10,003 nt of DNA from Bacteroidota bacterium (GCA_022709605.1 JAKLIM010000111.1:1-10003), one strand, 5' to 3'. Shown: positions 1 to 8,641, counted from the stretch's first letter. Translations and numbers: made by a program. The notes: generated by a model from the sequence alone, not told the origin.

Positions 1-2
1 AA

Positions 3-1814
3 GGTACACAAATTCCAGCTCACTTACTTGACATTGGTGTAGGACGTTTTCCGGTAAAATCTAAAACAGAAGCAACAGATGTGGTAAATAAAACCATTGG
101 CTACATGCGAAACACCCGAAAAGGGAACTGGAAAAATCAATTATGTTTTCTGGCCGATGATGGTGATGGGGCATTGCACATGAAACAAGCTGATAGTACA
201 GCTGCATCAGTTGGCAGGCTTTATCCTTCGTACCAACTTAATAAAATATACCTCGACGCATATCAACAACAAATTTCGGCAAGCGGCGAAACATATCCGG
301 TAGCACGAAATCAGTTTTTAAATTTATTGCATTCAGGCTTATTTTTGCTTGACTACACGGGTCATGCAGGATACACAGGCTGGACAAATGAATTAATTTT
401 GAATACAGCCGATATTAAAGAATTATCGAATCAAAATTTACCGATTTGGGTCGCAGCAACCTGTGATTTTCTCCAATTCGACAGAGAAATAGTTTCGGCA
501 GGCGAACATGTTATTTTAAATCCTGTTGGTGGTGGTATTGGAATTTTATCAGCCGCAAGACCAGTTTATGCATCTCAGAATTTCACCATTAATAAACTTG
601 TTTGCGAAAACCTGTTTAAAAACAAAAATGGTGTAATGTACGGTGTAGGCGATGTAATTGCTAAAGCGAAAAACAATGTAGGTACTGAAATTAATAAACT
701 TTCGTATGTTTACATGGGCGATCCCGCGGTACAGTTAGCATATCCAACTGATTATAAAATTATTACCAGTAAAATTAATCAAAGTACAACTTTTGGAAAT
801 GACACACTCAGATCCATGTCGATAGGTACAGTTCAGGGTTATATTGCCGACGATAACGGGAATAAAGTAACCGGATTTAATGGAATTTTACATGGCGTGG
901 TTTACGATAAAGCTCAACGAATCACCACATTGAATAACCATAAAGATGGAACTCTTACATTTTCCGATAGACCCAATAAATTATTTTCGGGTAAAACGGA
1001 TGTAAAAAACGGTGAGTTTTCACTTTCGTTTATGCTTCCTAAAGACATTAAATATAATTACGGCGGTGGTCGGATTAACTTCTATGCAAACGACACTGAA
1101 AACGGTAATGAAGCACAGGGAAATTTCGAAAACTTTATTATCGGAGGAACGAATAATCAAGTTGTATATGAAACTGAAGGACCGCAAATTACAATGTATT
1201 TGAATTCACCTAATTTTGTAACTGGCGATAAAGTAAATGAAAAGCCTTTGTTTGTTGCAAATTTAACTGACATCAACGGCATTAACCGCGTTGGAAGTGG
1301 TATAGGTCACGACATGCTATTAACAATTGACGAGGATCCAACCAAATCATATTTACTAAACGATTATTTCGAATCGGTTGTCAACGATTTTACGACCGGG
1401 ACTGTAAAATATAAACTTCCTGAAATTGAAGAAGGTAAACACATACTTATGTTCCGTGCCTGGGATCTATTGAACAATTCATCTTCTCAAACCATTGAAT
1501 TTGAAGTAGTAAAAGGATTAACACCCGAAATTTTTTCAATTTCGAATTATCCAAATCCTGCAAGAATGAATACCCGTATCGTTGTAAATCATGATAGACC
1601 TGAAACAATACTGAATACGAACGTTGAAATATACGATTTAGCCGGTAGAAAAATATGGTCTATTTCGCAATCGACTGCTGATAATATTGAATGGGATTTA
1701 AATACTTCAGATGGTAAAAAGGTAAAACCCGGAGTTTATTTGTATCGCGTCACCATAAAATTTAATGAAACGGAAGTATATTCAAAAATTAATAAAATGT
1801 TAGTAATTGAATAA
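3..1814 (+). CDS. porU: PorU, type IX secretion system C-terminal signal sortase (5'-truncated by window edge)
   Basis: PorU is the cell-surface cysteine protease of the type IX secretion system. It removes C-terminal sorting domains from cargo and links the cargo to the outer surface. The frame is open from base 3 and gives 603 visible residues, roughly the C-terminal half of a family usually above 1,100 residues. The ATG at 81 is an internal Met, because the conserved stretch DIGVGRFPVK lies upstream of it. The gingipain-like (C25) catalytic pair is visible: His in YTGHAG (visible residue 121) and Cys in AATCDF (residue 154). A long beta-rich region follows. From about residue 515 there is a sorting-type C-terminal domain with YPNPA, a DLAGRKIW segment, KPGVYLYRV and a final KMLVIE. 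PorU is known to keep its own domain. porV lies 80 bases downstream. Family assignment is firm; only the 5' part is missing. Confidence 0.93.
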   Translation, partial: GTQIPAHLLDIGVGRFPVKSKTEATDVVNKTIGYMRNTRKGNWKNQLCFLADDGDGALHMKQADSTAASVGRLYPSYQLNKIYLDAYQQQISASGETYPVARNQFLNLLHSGLFLLDYTGHAGYTGWTNELILNTADIKELSNQNLPIWVAATCDFLQFDREIVSAGEHVILNPVGGGIGILSAARPVYASQNFTINKLVCENLFKNKNGVMYGVGDVIAKAKNNVGTEINKLSYVYMGDPAVQLAYPTDYKIITSKINQSTTFGNDTLRSMSIGTVQGYIADDNGNKVTGFNGILHGVVYDKAQRITTLNNHKDGTLTFSDRPNKLFSGKTDVKNGEFSLSFMLPKDIKYNYGGGRINFYANDTENGNEAQGNFENFIIGGTNNQVVYETEGPQITMYLNSPNFVTGDKVNEKPLFVANLTDINGINRVGSGIGHDMLLTIDEDPTKSYLLNDYFESVVNDFTTGTVKYKLPEIEEGKHILMFRAWDLLNNSSSQTIEFEVVKGLTPEIFSISNYPNPARMNTRIVVNHDRPETILNTNVEIYDLAGRKIWSISQSTADNIEWDLNTSDGKKVKPGVYLYRVTIKFNETEVYSKINKMLVIE

Positions 1815-1862
1815 TAATATTTAAAATTCAAATCCATCTTTTATAAACTTATTTAAAAATAG

Positions 1863-1870
1863 TAATTTTG
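1863..1870 (+). promoter_or_regulatory. Probable -7 promoter box for porV (TAATTTTG)
   Basis: TAATTTTG matches the Bacteroidota -7 consensus TAnnTTTG exactly and ends 24 bases before the porV ATG at 1895. Transcription starting about 7 bases after it would give a leader of roughly 15-20 bases. No clear TTTG -33 element is seen at the expected distance, so this is a half-supported promoter. It suggests porV can be transcribed independently of porU. Confidence 0.45.
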
Positions 1871-1894
1871 AAGTCAAAATTTAAATTTCTTAAA

Positions 1895-3019
1895 ATGAAA
1901 AAAATCTTTTTTATAGTTACAGTTATTCTATCAAGTTCTTTGATTGGTAATGCTCAGGAAAAAAACAATCCGATTATCACTGCAGTACCATCGTTAACAA
2001 TTGCCCCTGATGCCAGAGCCGGAGGTATGGGTGATATTGGTGCAGCCAGTTCACCTGATGTAAATTCACAATACTGGAATCCTGCAAAATATGTTTTCAT
2101 GGAAAGCAATGCCGGATTTTCATTGTCATATACTCCCTGGTTGCGTCAGCTTGTAACCGATATTGATTTGGCTTATCTTGCCGGTTATTATAAATTTAGC
2201 GACAACTCAGCGGTGAGTATGTCTATGCGTTATTTTTCGTTGGGTGATATCACTTTGATGGATCAGTTAGGTGAACCACAAGGGTCAACACATCCAAACG
2301 AACTGGCTGTAGATGGAGCTTTTTCGCAAAAATTATCCGAAAATTTATCTGCATCCGTTGCACTCAGATTTATTTATTCTGATTTAAACAATGGAATGAA
2401 TCTTTCGGGTGGAACCGAAATGTATCCGGGAATTTCGGTAGCTGGTGATGTATCATCTTACTATCGCTTACCAATTACATTATCGACTGGAACCGGTAAT
2501 TTGTCATTTGGTTTGAACATATCAAATATTGGTGCAAAAATATCTTATGACGAAAATGTTACAAGTAATTTTATACCTACAAATTTACGACTTGGAACTT
2601 CATTCGATTATCCATTGGATGAATATCAAACACTTACAGTAAGTGCTGATATTAATAAATTATTGGTTCCTACCCCTGATGGTGTAACCGATTTCAATGA
2701 TATGACAATGTTATCGGGCGTTTTTCGTTCGTTTAGCGATGCTCCCGGAGGTACGTCTGAAGAAATGCAGGAAATAATGTGGTCGTTGGGTGCTGAATAT
2801 GCTTATAACAAACAATTTTTTGTGCGTGCCGGTTATTTTAACGAAAATCAGTACAAAGGGAATCGTAAATATTTTACAGCCGGTGCAGGTTTCAAACTTA
2901 ATATTTTCCAATTAGACGCTGGTTATGTAATTTCTACTTCACAATCGAATCCATTGGATCAGACTTTAAGATTCTCATTATCATTTGATTTGTTCGGATT
3001 GAAGAATCTGATGAAATAA
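1895..3019 (+). CDS. porV: PorV (LptO), type IX secretion outer-membrane shuttle protein
   Basis: PorV is a FadL-like 14-strand outer-membrane barrel. It takes cargo from the SprA/Sov translocon, binds its C-terminal domain and delivers it to PorU on the surface. From the ATG at 1895 the protein has 374 residues, close to the family norm. It begins with a clean signal peptide, MKKIFFIV...LIGNA, with probable cleavage before Gln21; Gln at +1 is common in Bacteroidota. The mature N-terminus carries the family hallmarks ARAGGMGDIGAAS (GGMGD at 43-47) and YWNPAKY (WNPA at 61-64). Repeated amphipathic beta-strands follow to the end. A TTG 27 bases upstream (1868) is in frame, but it would put a charged extension before the signal peptide and lies inside a promoter-like box, so ATG 1895 is preferred. 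porU is directly upstream, matching the functional pairing and the order known in other T9SS genomes. Confidence 0.93.
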   Translation: MKKIFFIVTVILSSSLIGNAQEKNNPIITAVPSLTIAPDARAGGMGDIGAASSPDVNSQYWNPAKYVFMESNAGFSLSYTPWLRQLVTDIDLAYLAGYYKFSDNSAVSMSMRYFSLGDITLMDQLGEPQGSTHPNELAVDGAFSQKLSENLSASVALRFIYSDLNNGMNLSGGTEMYPGISVAGDVSSYYRLPITLSTGTGNLSFGLNISNIGAKISYDENVTSNFIPTNLRLGTSFDYPLDEYQTLTVSADINKLLVPTPDGVTDFNDMTMLSGVFRSFSDAPGGTSEEMQEIMWSLGAEYAYNKQFFVRAGYFNENQYKGNRKYFTAGAGFKLNIFQLDAGYVISTSQSNPLDQTLRFSLSFDLFGLKNLMK

Positions 3020-3068
3020 AACTTTTCAAAATTTCCAAAGTGAAATTTAAATAAGTTGATTATAATAT

Positions 3069-3113
3069 AACGGTTGAATGCTACTTTTCAGGTTGGCTTC
3101 AACCGTTTTTTTT
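3069..3113 (+). terminator. Rho-independent terminator after porV
   Basis: CGGTTGAA (3071-3078) and TTCAACCG (3098-3105) form a perfect 8-bp stem, extendable by two A-T pairs, with a 19-base loop. Eight T residues (3106-3113) follow directly. It lies about 50 bases after the porV stop and should end the porU-porV transcript. The loop is longer than usual, so some read-through into ispF is possible. Confidence 0.75.
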
Positions 3114-3119
3114 ACTTTG
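3112..3119 (+). promoter_or_regulatory. Possible -7 promoter box for ispF (TTACTTTG)
   Basis: TTACTTTG differs from TAnnTTTG at one position and lies 16 bases before the ispF ATG. A TTG at 3093-3095, within the terminator loop, could serve as the -33 element with a rather short spacer. The box overlaps the last two T residues of the porV terminator tract. This is a tentative call based only on pattern and position. Confidence 0.35.
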
Positions 3120-3135
3120 TAAAACGTTTAAAATT

Positions 3136-3618
3136 ATGAATTTACCAAGAATTGGATTCGGTTATGATGTTCATGTTTTTGCCGAAGAACGTGAACTTTG
3201 GCTGGGTGGAATTAAAATTGAATATTCCCGAGGCTTACTCGGACATTCGGATGCAGATGTTCTGATTCATGCTTTATGTGATGCACTTTTAGGAGCGGCC
3301 AATTTAAGAGATATCGGTTTTCATTTTCCGGATACTTCTGCAGATTATAAAAATATTGACAGCAAAATTCTCTTGAAAGATACCATGTTGATCATCAGGG
3401 AAAAAGGGTTTGAATTTGGAAATATGGATTGTACAGTTTGCGCCGAAGAACCAAAATTAAATCCTCACATTCCGGCCATGCAAGAATGTTTAGCAGGCGT
3501 TATGGGCGTTGACTCAGATGTAATTTCGATAAAAGCTACAACTTCCGAAAAAATGGGCTTTGTGGGGCGCAAAGAAGGTATTGCGGTCTATGCTACTGTT
3601 CTCATTTATAAGAAATAA
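3136..3618 (+). CDS. ispF: 2-C-methyl-D-erythritol 2,4-cyclodiphosphate synthase
   Basis: IspF is a cytoplasmic homotrimer of the non-mevalonate (MEP) isoprenoid pathway. It converts CDP-methylerythritol 2-phosphate to methylerythritol 2,4-cyclodiphosphate with release of CMP. The 160-residue length is typical. The three metal ligands are visible as Asp11 and His13 in GYDVHVF and His45 in DVLIHALCDALLGA. The family signature GHSDADV (36-42), the DIGFHFPDT loop (59-67) and the C-terminal nucleotide-site motif KATTSEKMGF (133-142) are all intact, as is the closing EGIAVYA. The protein follows porV after a terminator and has a possible promoter of its own. From memory, porU-porV-ispF is a recurring order in Bacteroidota, for example in Porphyromonas gingivalis, although the T9SS and isoprenoid functions have no obvious link. 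Confidence 0.97.
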   Translation: MNLPRIGFGYDVHVFAEERELWLGGIKIEYSRGLLGHSDADVLIHALCDALLGAANLRDIGFHFPDTSADYKNIDSKILLKDTMLIIREKGFEFGNMDCTVCAEEPKLNPHIPAMQECLAGVMGVDSDVISIKATTSEKMGFVGRKEGIAVYATVLIYKK

Positions 3619-3671
3619 TAATCGTATAGAAAAAACCAATTTGTTAATAAATATATTCTATGTATTTTTGT

Positions 3672-3702
3672 TTTGATTACATTTTTATATTCATTACTTT
3701 TG
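3672..3702 (+). promoter_or_regulatory. Housekeeping-type Bacteroidota promoter of the peroxiredoxin gene
   Basis: TTTG at 3672-3675 and TACTTTTG at 3695-3702 are separated by 19 bases. This matches the described Bacteroidota sigma-ABfr arrangement (TTTG, about 19-21 bases, TAnnTTTG). The predicted start near 3709 gives a leader of about 30 bases before the ATG at 3741. It is the best promoter match in the window. No operator for an OxyR- or PerR-type regulator was recognised nearby. Confidence 0.65.
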
Positions 3703-3740
3703 TATCATAAAATAATAACAATTTAAAATCATAATAGAAT

Positions 3741-4373
3741 ATGTCAGTATTAGTAGGAAAAAAAGCACCTGCGTTTAACGCAAAAGCTGTAGTAAACGGT
3801 GGAGAAATAGTTGAAAATTTCTCATTAGAACAATATGTTGGAGAAAAATATGTAGTTTTCTTCTTTTATCCGGCAGATTTCACCTTTGTATGCCCAACAG
3901 AATTAATTGCTTTCGAAGACAAAGCAGCTGAATTTGCAGCTCGTAACACGGTAGTAATTGGCGCATCAACCGATTCTGAATTTTCACATTGGAAATGGTT
4001 ACAAACACCTCAAAACCAAGGTGGAATCCAGGGAGTTACTTATCCTTTAGTTGTTGATCAGTCATTGAATATATCAAAAGATTATGATGTCTTGATCGGA
4101 TCAGATGAATACAACGAAGAAGGTGATATCACTTTTGTAGGCGAACCTAAAGCGTATCGTGGACTTTTCCTGATTGATAAAGCAGGTGTTGTACGTCACC
4201 AATTGGTAAACGACCTTCCACTCGGACGTAATGTTGACGAAGTACTTCGTTTGATCGATGCACTTCAATTTACTGAAGAATTTGGCGAAGTTTGCCCTGC
4301 TAACTGGAAAAAAGGTGATAAAGCATTACAAGCCACTCAGGAAGGTATTGCAAGCTATCTTTCGGAAAAATAA
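3741..4373 (+). CDS. Typical 2-Cys peroxiredoxin (AhpC/Prx1 family)
   Basis: This is a cytosolic thiol peroxidase that reduces hydrogen peroxide and organic hydroperoxides. The peroxidatic cysteine is Cys51 in DFTFVCPTE, preceded by FFFYPAD. The resolving cysteine is Cys185 in GEVCPANW. Both are present, so the enzyme should form the intersubunit disulfide of the typical 2-Cys class. Other family marks are GASTDSEFSHWKW, a GGIQGVTYP loop in the place of the GGLG motif, and LPLGRNVDEVLR. The segment DEYNEEGDITFVGEPKAYRG is an insertion relative to E. coli AhpC that I associate with Bacteroidota members. The C-terminus ends SYLSEK and lacks the YF motif of hyperoxidation-sensitive eukaryotic enzymes. 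The gene has its own promoter and terminator. No AhpF-type reductase is adjacent, so the electron donor (thioredoxin or AhpF elsewhere) cannot be read from context. Confidence 0.95.
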   Translation: MSVLVGKKAPAFNAKAVVNGGEIVENFSLEQYVGEKYVVFFFYPADFTFVCPTELIAFEDKAAEFAARNTVVIGASTDSEFSHWKWLQTPQNQGGIQGVTYPLVVDQSLNISKDYDVLIGSDEYNEEGDITFVGEPKAYRGLFLIDKAGVVRHQLVNDLPLGRNVDEVLRLIDALQFTEEFGEVCPANWKKGDKALQATQEGIASYLSEK

Positions 4374-4399
4374 TTCAGAATAACGTAGAATTTAAAAAG

Positions 4400-4439
4400 A
4401 CTTCGCTGAAACTTAAAAGTTTCGGCGAAGTTTTTTTTT
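4400..4439 (+). terminator. Rho-independent terminator after the peroxiredoxin gene
   Basis: CTTCGCTGAAACT (4401-4413) pairs with AGTTTCGGCGAAG (4418-4430) through 13 base pairs including one G-U, closed by a TAAA loop. Nine T residues (4431-4439) follow. The preceding A-rich bases (4394-4400) could extend the stem and make it partly bidirectional. It lies 27 bases after the stop codon. Confidence 0.93.
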
Positions 4440-4620
4440 GTATTAAACTCAAATATTATTCATCAAAATAAATATTTATGTTGTAACTGTTCTTAAGTAT
4501 TGAAATTATTATTTATTTTTACACACTAATTCAATTTTTATAAATTTAAAACCAAAATATTTTTCATTCTGTTTGTGACAATTTTCAAAATTAATATCCA
4601 GATATCTAAACTTTTTAATA

Positions 4621-7059
4621 ATGAAATCACTTTCCTCTTTTATATTAATTTTCCTTTTTCCAGTTTTGAGTTTCGCCGGAAACAGTGAAACAAAAACAGA
4701 TACTTTTCCAAATTTTGGAAATGAAATAAAAGAGTCACGTTTTTTCAGAGAAAGGGTTCAATACAACGATTTTGTACATTACCTCGATAATCTGAACGAT
4801 TTTGTAACCTATCAATCTGAAACAACCGGTCAATTTAACCTGCCCGAAATGATGATTTTTTCCATTTCCGGCAATTCGTACAAATGGAACAAGTATTATT
4901 TGGATGGTTTCAGACTTGATAATCGCTTTACACCCGGTTCAACTTTTTATCAACCCGATCTCTATACACACTCCGTTAACATTGACTATTATCGTTCGGG
5001 AGTAAGTTTTCGAACCGATAGCATAATTCCGAACACCTTCTCTTTAAAATATAATGTGGGCGGACTTGGCGGCATTTCTGCCGGCACAAAAAACTTGATT
5101 AATTTATTTCATCTTTCGGCGTCCGAAAGATTATATAAACCGATTCTTTATCGAAACAAAATAAAAGACGCCGTAAACGTATCGATGAATTATTCCATAC
5201 CGGTGAATGGCAAACTTTATGCACAACAATTTTCGGCCGATGTGGGTACACGTATGATTGTAGATTTTGACGAAACAGGTATAAACAATTATTACCCCGA
5301 AGACTTCTATAAAGTACAATTATCGGGACAATTACCAATAAAAAAGAATAAATTATTCGACAAAACCAATTATTTATTTAACAGTTCGTACCGACAGAAT
5401 TTATACAATGAATTTTATTTTTCGAAAGATGAAAGTGCAGAAAATTCCGCATACAGCTTTTCAATTTATGGATCGAAAAATAATTCGGAATCCAAATATA
5501 CAACAGGTTTGACGCTCGCCACCAACAATGTGCAGCACAACAACCTGAATTTTTCCCGAAACCTTATAGATCAGGATGGTGAAGCATTTGAGCCCTGGTA
5601 TCCCGATGGAAATACGTCAGAGTTATCGTATGCTTTAAATTATAATAAAAACCTGAGTCACTTTCTGAAACTGACATTCGATGGTTACAATTCGCTTATC
5701 AATTTCACTCCGGGTGAGCAATCGTTTCAAAATGCAATATTTGCCCGTAATGTAAATTTGTCTTATCGGTCGTTATATGTTTACAATTGGACTTCTGGCG
5801 CTTATACCGGCGGTTTAATGGAAAACACCCTGGGATTAAAAGCAAATAAAAAGCTTGGGAACCGTTTGAATTTTAAAGCAAATTTTGATTTAACGCTGGA
5901 TGGCATGCTTCTGTCGGAAAAATCGATGGTAAGAGCCAATTGGCAAGCACAAATGGGCTTTTATTATCATCCGGCTAAATGGTTTTCGATGGAATTTAAT
6001 TTGAGTCGAAACCGTATTAATTTCAATTTAGATGATATACGTTATTTCTCAAATGATTACCTGAACGGTGAAATTTATTACTGGAAAGACACCAATAATG
6101 ACCAAAATTTCCAACAACAAGAGCAGTCGGATTACTTCACTTCCACAGGTGGTAAATATCATACAGCTATTGAAAACCTAAAACAACCAACTTCATTTAC
6201 TTTGGATTTGCCATTCTACTTTCGTTTTGGGAATCACCAAATATCTCTTCTGAATACCTACAGCAAGTACAATAATTTTTGGAACACCCAATTTGACAAA
6301 CCTGCTGATCAATATGGAAAATATCAGACTGAAGGCGATCAGGAAATATTCTTTCTAAATAACGGAACGGTGAATTATAAGGTGGGATATTACGACGCAT
6401 CGATAATGAAATCAGACGGACCATTGAATTTTCTGAGTAACTCGCCTTTTTATTTTTCTTCAGTCGTAAAATATCAATACACCAACGAAAAATTCTTATT
6501 TTCGTTTTCTTGGTGTTCATATATTATGACAGGTATTTCGACCCTTGGAAATGGTCCACATCACAATAACATAGGTGTATATTCCGAAACTTCTGCCAAT
6601 CCGAATATCAATTACAAGCTCCTTGGCCGACTTGATCAGGAAAGAGCTTACGTTTGCAGAATTTTCACATCATATAATGTAAATAATCATTTGAGTTTTG
6701 CTTTCAACGGGAAATTTAAAGACGGACAACCTTTTACTGACTTTAAAACGCTGACCATTACTGATAATAATGGAAACAATCAGATGGCAATTTGGGCAAA
6801 CCGCACGAAAGGAATTAACCCTTTAACAGGCGATTTTGGAAGCCGTGAAGATGCTTGTTTCAATATTGATTTAAGTGCTACATATAAAGGAAAAATTATG
6901 AATCACAATTTTGATTTACAGGCGATGGTTTACAATCTTTACGACTTTGGAACCGAATTGACAGAATACACTTTTCAACCGGATAACATTTTCAGCCGTT
7001 ATGCCATGTCGCTCAATATACCACGCGGTTTAATGCTAACTGCGAAAATTTATTTATAA
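4621..7059 (+). CDS. TonB-dependent receptor-like outer-membrane beta-barrel protein, reduced N-terminus
   Basis: This 812-residue protein was not matched to a named family. It starts with a signal peptide (residues 1-19, LSFA before Gly20). Residues 80-100 read SISGNSYKWNKYYLDG, then FRLDNRF, which resembles the plug of TonB-dependent receptors, where a glycine-rich turn leads to N-x-YYLDG. The carboxypeptidase-regulatory-like domain usual in Bacteroidota receptors is absent and no TonB box is evident. From about residue 150 onward there are alternating aromatic-rich strands to the end, enough for a 22-strand barrel. WKDTNNDQNFQQQE (488-501, Asp490, Asn492, Asp494) resembles the W-x-D-x-N-x-N loop often seen in such barrels. 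The protein ends in a barrel-type strand, RGLMLTAKIYL. There is no SusD-like partner next to it, so a glycan-uptake role is not supported. The substrate is unknown, and it may be a non-transporting relative. Confidence 0.7.
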   Translation: MKSLSSFILIFLFPVLSFAGNSETKTDTFPNFGNEIKESRFFRERVQYNDFVHYLDNLNDFVTYQSETTGQFNLPEMMIFSISGNSYKWNKYYLDGFRLDNRFTPGSTFYQPDLYTHSVNIDYYRSGVSFRTDSIIPNTFSLKYNVGGLGGISAGTKNLINLFHLSASERLYKPILYRNKIKDAVNVSMNYSIPVNGKLYAQQFSADVGTRMIVDFDETGINNYYPEDFYKVQLSGQLPIKKNKLFDKTNYLFNSSYRQNLYNEFYFSKDESAENSAYSFSIYGSKNNSESKYTTGLTLATNNVQHNNLNFSRNLIDQDGEAFEPWYPDGNTSELSYALNYNKNLSHFLKLTFDGYNSLINFTPGEQSFQNAIFARNVNLSYRSLYVYNWTSGAYTGGLMENTLGLKANKKLGNRLNFKANFDLTLDGMLLSEKSMVRANWQAQMGFYYHPAKWFSMEFNLSRNRINFNLDDIRYFSNDYLNGEIYYWKDTNNDQNFQQQEQSDYFTSTGGKYHTAIENLKQPTSFTLDLPFYFRFGNHQISLLNTYSKYNNFWNTQFDKPADQYGKYQTEGDQEIFFLNNGTVNYKVGYYDASIMKSDGPLNFLSNSPFYFSSVVKYQYTNEKFLFSFSWCSYIMTGISTLGNGPHHNNIGVYSETSANPNINYKLLGRLDQERAYVCRIFTSYNVNNHLSFAFNGKFKDGQPFTDFKTLTITDNNGNNQMAIWANRTKGINPLTGDFGSREDACFNIDLSATYKGKIMNHNFDLQAMVYNLYDFGTELTEYTFQPDNIFSRYAMSLNIPRGLMLTAKIYL

Positions 7060-7102
7060 AAATATTTCATTACAAATTAATTTCAAAACCTAAAATAAAT
7101 CT

Positions 7103-8641
7103 ATGTTAGTAAAAACGTTTGGAGCTGCAGTGCAGGGTATCAATGCCACCATTGTAACTATGGAAGTCAATGTAAGTCAGGGAATTAGATTTTTGCATGT
7201 AGGCTTGCCCGATAATGCTGTCCGTGAAAGTCACGAAAGAATTGCTTCGGCATTGGGCTATATCGGGCAGAAAATGCCTCACAAGCAAATAGTTATCAAT
7301 ATGGCACCGGCCGATATCCGAAAAGAAGGATCGGCTTATGATTTGCCTTTGGCCATTGGCATTTTGGCAGCTGATGGTTCACTTGCTTCGGAAGAACTTG
7401 AACATTACGTAATTATGGGTGAACTATCGCTCGATGGTGGTTTACAACCGATAAAAGGCGTTTTACCCATTGCAGTCAAAGCGCGCGAGGAAGGTTTCAA
7501 AGGATTTATTTTACCAAAGCAAAATGCCCGTGAAGCAGCTGTAGTAAACAAATTAGATGTTTATGGAGTTGAAAATATTGCAGAAGTGATTGATTTTTTC
7601 AATGGAAAACCCGGACTTGAACCAACAATTGTAAACACCCGCGAAGAGTTTTTCAATAATATCAATCTGTCGGATTTTGATTTTTCGGATGTGAAAGGTC
7701 AGGAAAATGTGAAACGCGCATTGGAAGTGGCGGCAGCCGGTGGTCATAATATCATAATGGTAGGACCTCCCGGCGCAGGAAAATCGATGCTCGCCAAACG
7801 AATTCCAACCATTTTACCACCCCTAACATTACACGAAGCGTTGGAAACAACCAAAATTCATTCGGTGGTAGGAAATATTGACAGTAATACATCATTAATT
7901 TCGCAACGACCGTTTCGTAGTCCTCATCACACAATTTCGGATGTGGCGTTAGTTGGCGGGGGAACTTTTCCGCAACCCGGCGAAATTTCGCTGGCACATA
8001 ACGGTGTACTTTTTCTGGACGAATTGCCCGAATTTAAACGAACAGTATTGGAAGTGATGCGTCAGCCACTCGAAGATCGCAAGATTTGCATTTCGCGTGC
8101 TAAATTTGCCATCGAATTTCCGGCAAGTTTTATGTTGGTGGCTTCGATGAATCCATGTCCGTGCGGATATTACAATCATCCTGACAGAGAATGCGTTTGT
8201 GCTCCGGGTGTTGTACAAAAGTACCTGAGCAGGATTTCGGGTCCCCTACTCGACCGGATTGATATTCATATTGAAATTGTTCCGGTACCTTTCGAAAAAC
8301 TTTCGGAGTTGAAAGACTCAGAAGCAAGCGATAAAGTACGCGAGCGGGTTATTAAAGCACGTCAGATTCAGGAACAACGTTTCAAAGATATTGATGGCGT
8401 TTATTGTAATGCACAAATGTCGTCGAAACAAATGCGTGAATTTGCTCAAATTGATAAGCCCAGTTCAGAACTACTGAAAAATGCCATGCAGCGTCTAAAT
8501 CTTTCGGCCAGGGCTTATGATCGAATAATCAAAGTATCGAGAACCATTGCCGACCTTGATGATTCGGAAAATATTCAATCAAATCATATAGCAGAATCTA
8601 TTAATTATCGAAATCTGGATAGAGAAGGTTGGGCAGGATAA
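7103..8641 (+). CDS. comM: YifB/ComM-family Mg-chelatase-like AAA+ ATPase
   Basis: Members of this family are cytoplasmic hexameric AAA+ ATPases. In Vibrio and Acinetobacter, ComM is a branch-migration helicase that helps integrate transforming DNA. The 512 residues match the usual length. The N-terminal ChlI-like domain opens MLVKTFGAAVQGI and includes the family stretch HVGLPDNAVRESHERI. Walker A is GPPGAGKS (221-228). Walker B is GVLFLDEL (301-308, Asp306-Glu307). The insertion MNPCPCGYYNHPDRECVC holds four cysteines (352, 354, 364, 366), as is typical of YifB proteins. LLDRIDIHIE follows, and the C-terminal Mg-chelatase domain contains LSARAYDRIIKVSRTIADL. No truncation is seen. It begins 43 bases after the barrel gene with no evident promoter between, so co-transcription is possible. 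Whether it serves transformation here is inference, as no other competence gene is present. Confidence 0.95.
   Translation: MLVKTFGAAVQGINATIVTMEVNVSQGIRFLHVGLPDNAVRESHERIASALGYIGQKMPHKQIVINMAPADIRKEGSAYDLPLAIGILAADGSLASEELEHYVIMGELSLDGGLQPIKGVLPIAVKAREEGFKGFILPKQNAREAAVVNKLDVYGVENIAEVIDFFNGKPGLEPTIVNTREEFFNNINLSDFDFSDVKGQENVKRALEVAAAGGHNIIMVGPPGAGKSMLAKRIPTILPPLTLHEALETTKIHSVVGNIDSNTSLISQRPFRSPHHTISDVALVGGGTFPQPGEISLAHNGVLFLDELPEFKRTVLEVMRQPLEDRKICISRAKFAIEFPASFMLVASMNPCPCGYYNHPDRECVCAPGVVQKYLSRISGPLLDRIDIHIEIVPVPFEKLSELKDSEASDKVRERVIKARQIQEQRFKDIDGVYCNAQMSSKQMREFAQIDKPSSELLKNAMQRLNLSARAYDRIIKVSRTIADLDDSENIQSNHIAESINYRNLDREGWAG

Noticed and set aside
1868..1894. Nine-codon N-terminal extension of PorV from a TTG start
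   Set aside because: It places lysine-rich residues before a complete signal peptide, and the TTG belongs to a TAnnTTTG promoter box.
3626..3664. Possible terminator after ispF (ATAGAA ... TTCTAT followed by T residues)
   Set aside because: The stem is only six A-T-rich pairs with a long loop, too weak to call.
4440..4620. Possible promoters of the barrel gene (TATTTTTA at 4514-4521, TCTGTTTG at 4568-4575)
   Set aside because: Each departs from TAnnTTTG and neither has a -33 element at suitable spacing. In such AT-rich sequence, matches of this quality are expected by chance.
5099..6520. Reverse-strand open frames within the barrel gene
   Set aside because: The sense frame has signal peptide, plug-like motif and barrel strands throughout, while the antisense translations are low in recognisable features.
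7752..8327. Overlapping reverse-strand open frames within the YifB/ComM gene
   Set aside because: They lie antisense to a strongly conserved AAA+ coding region, resemble no known protein and have no leader. They are by-products of codon use.
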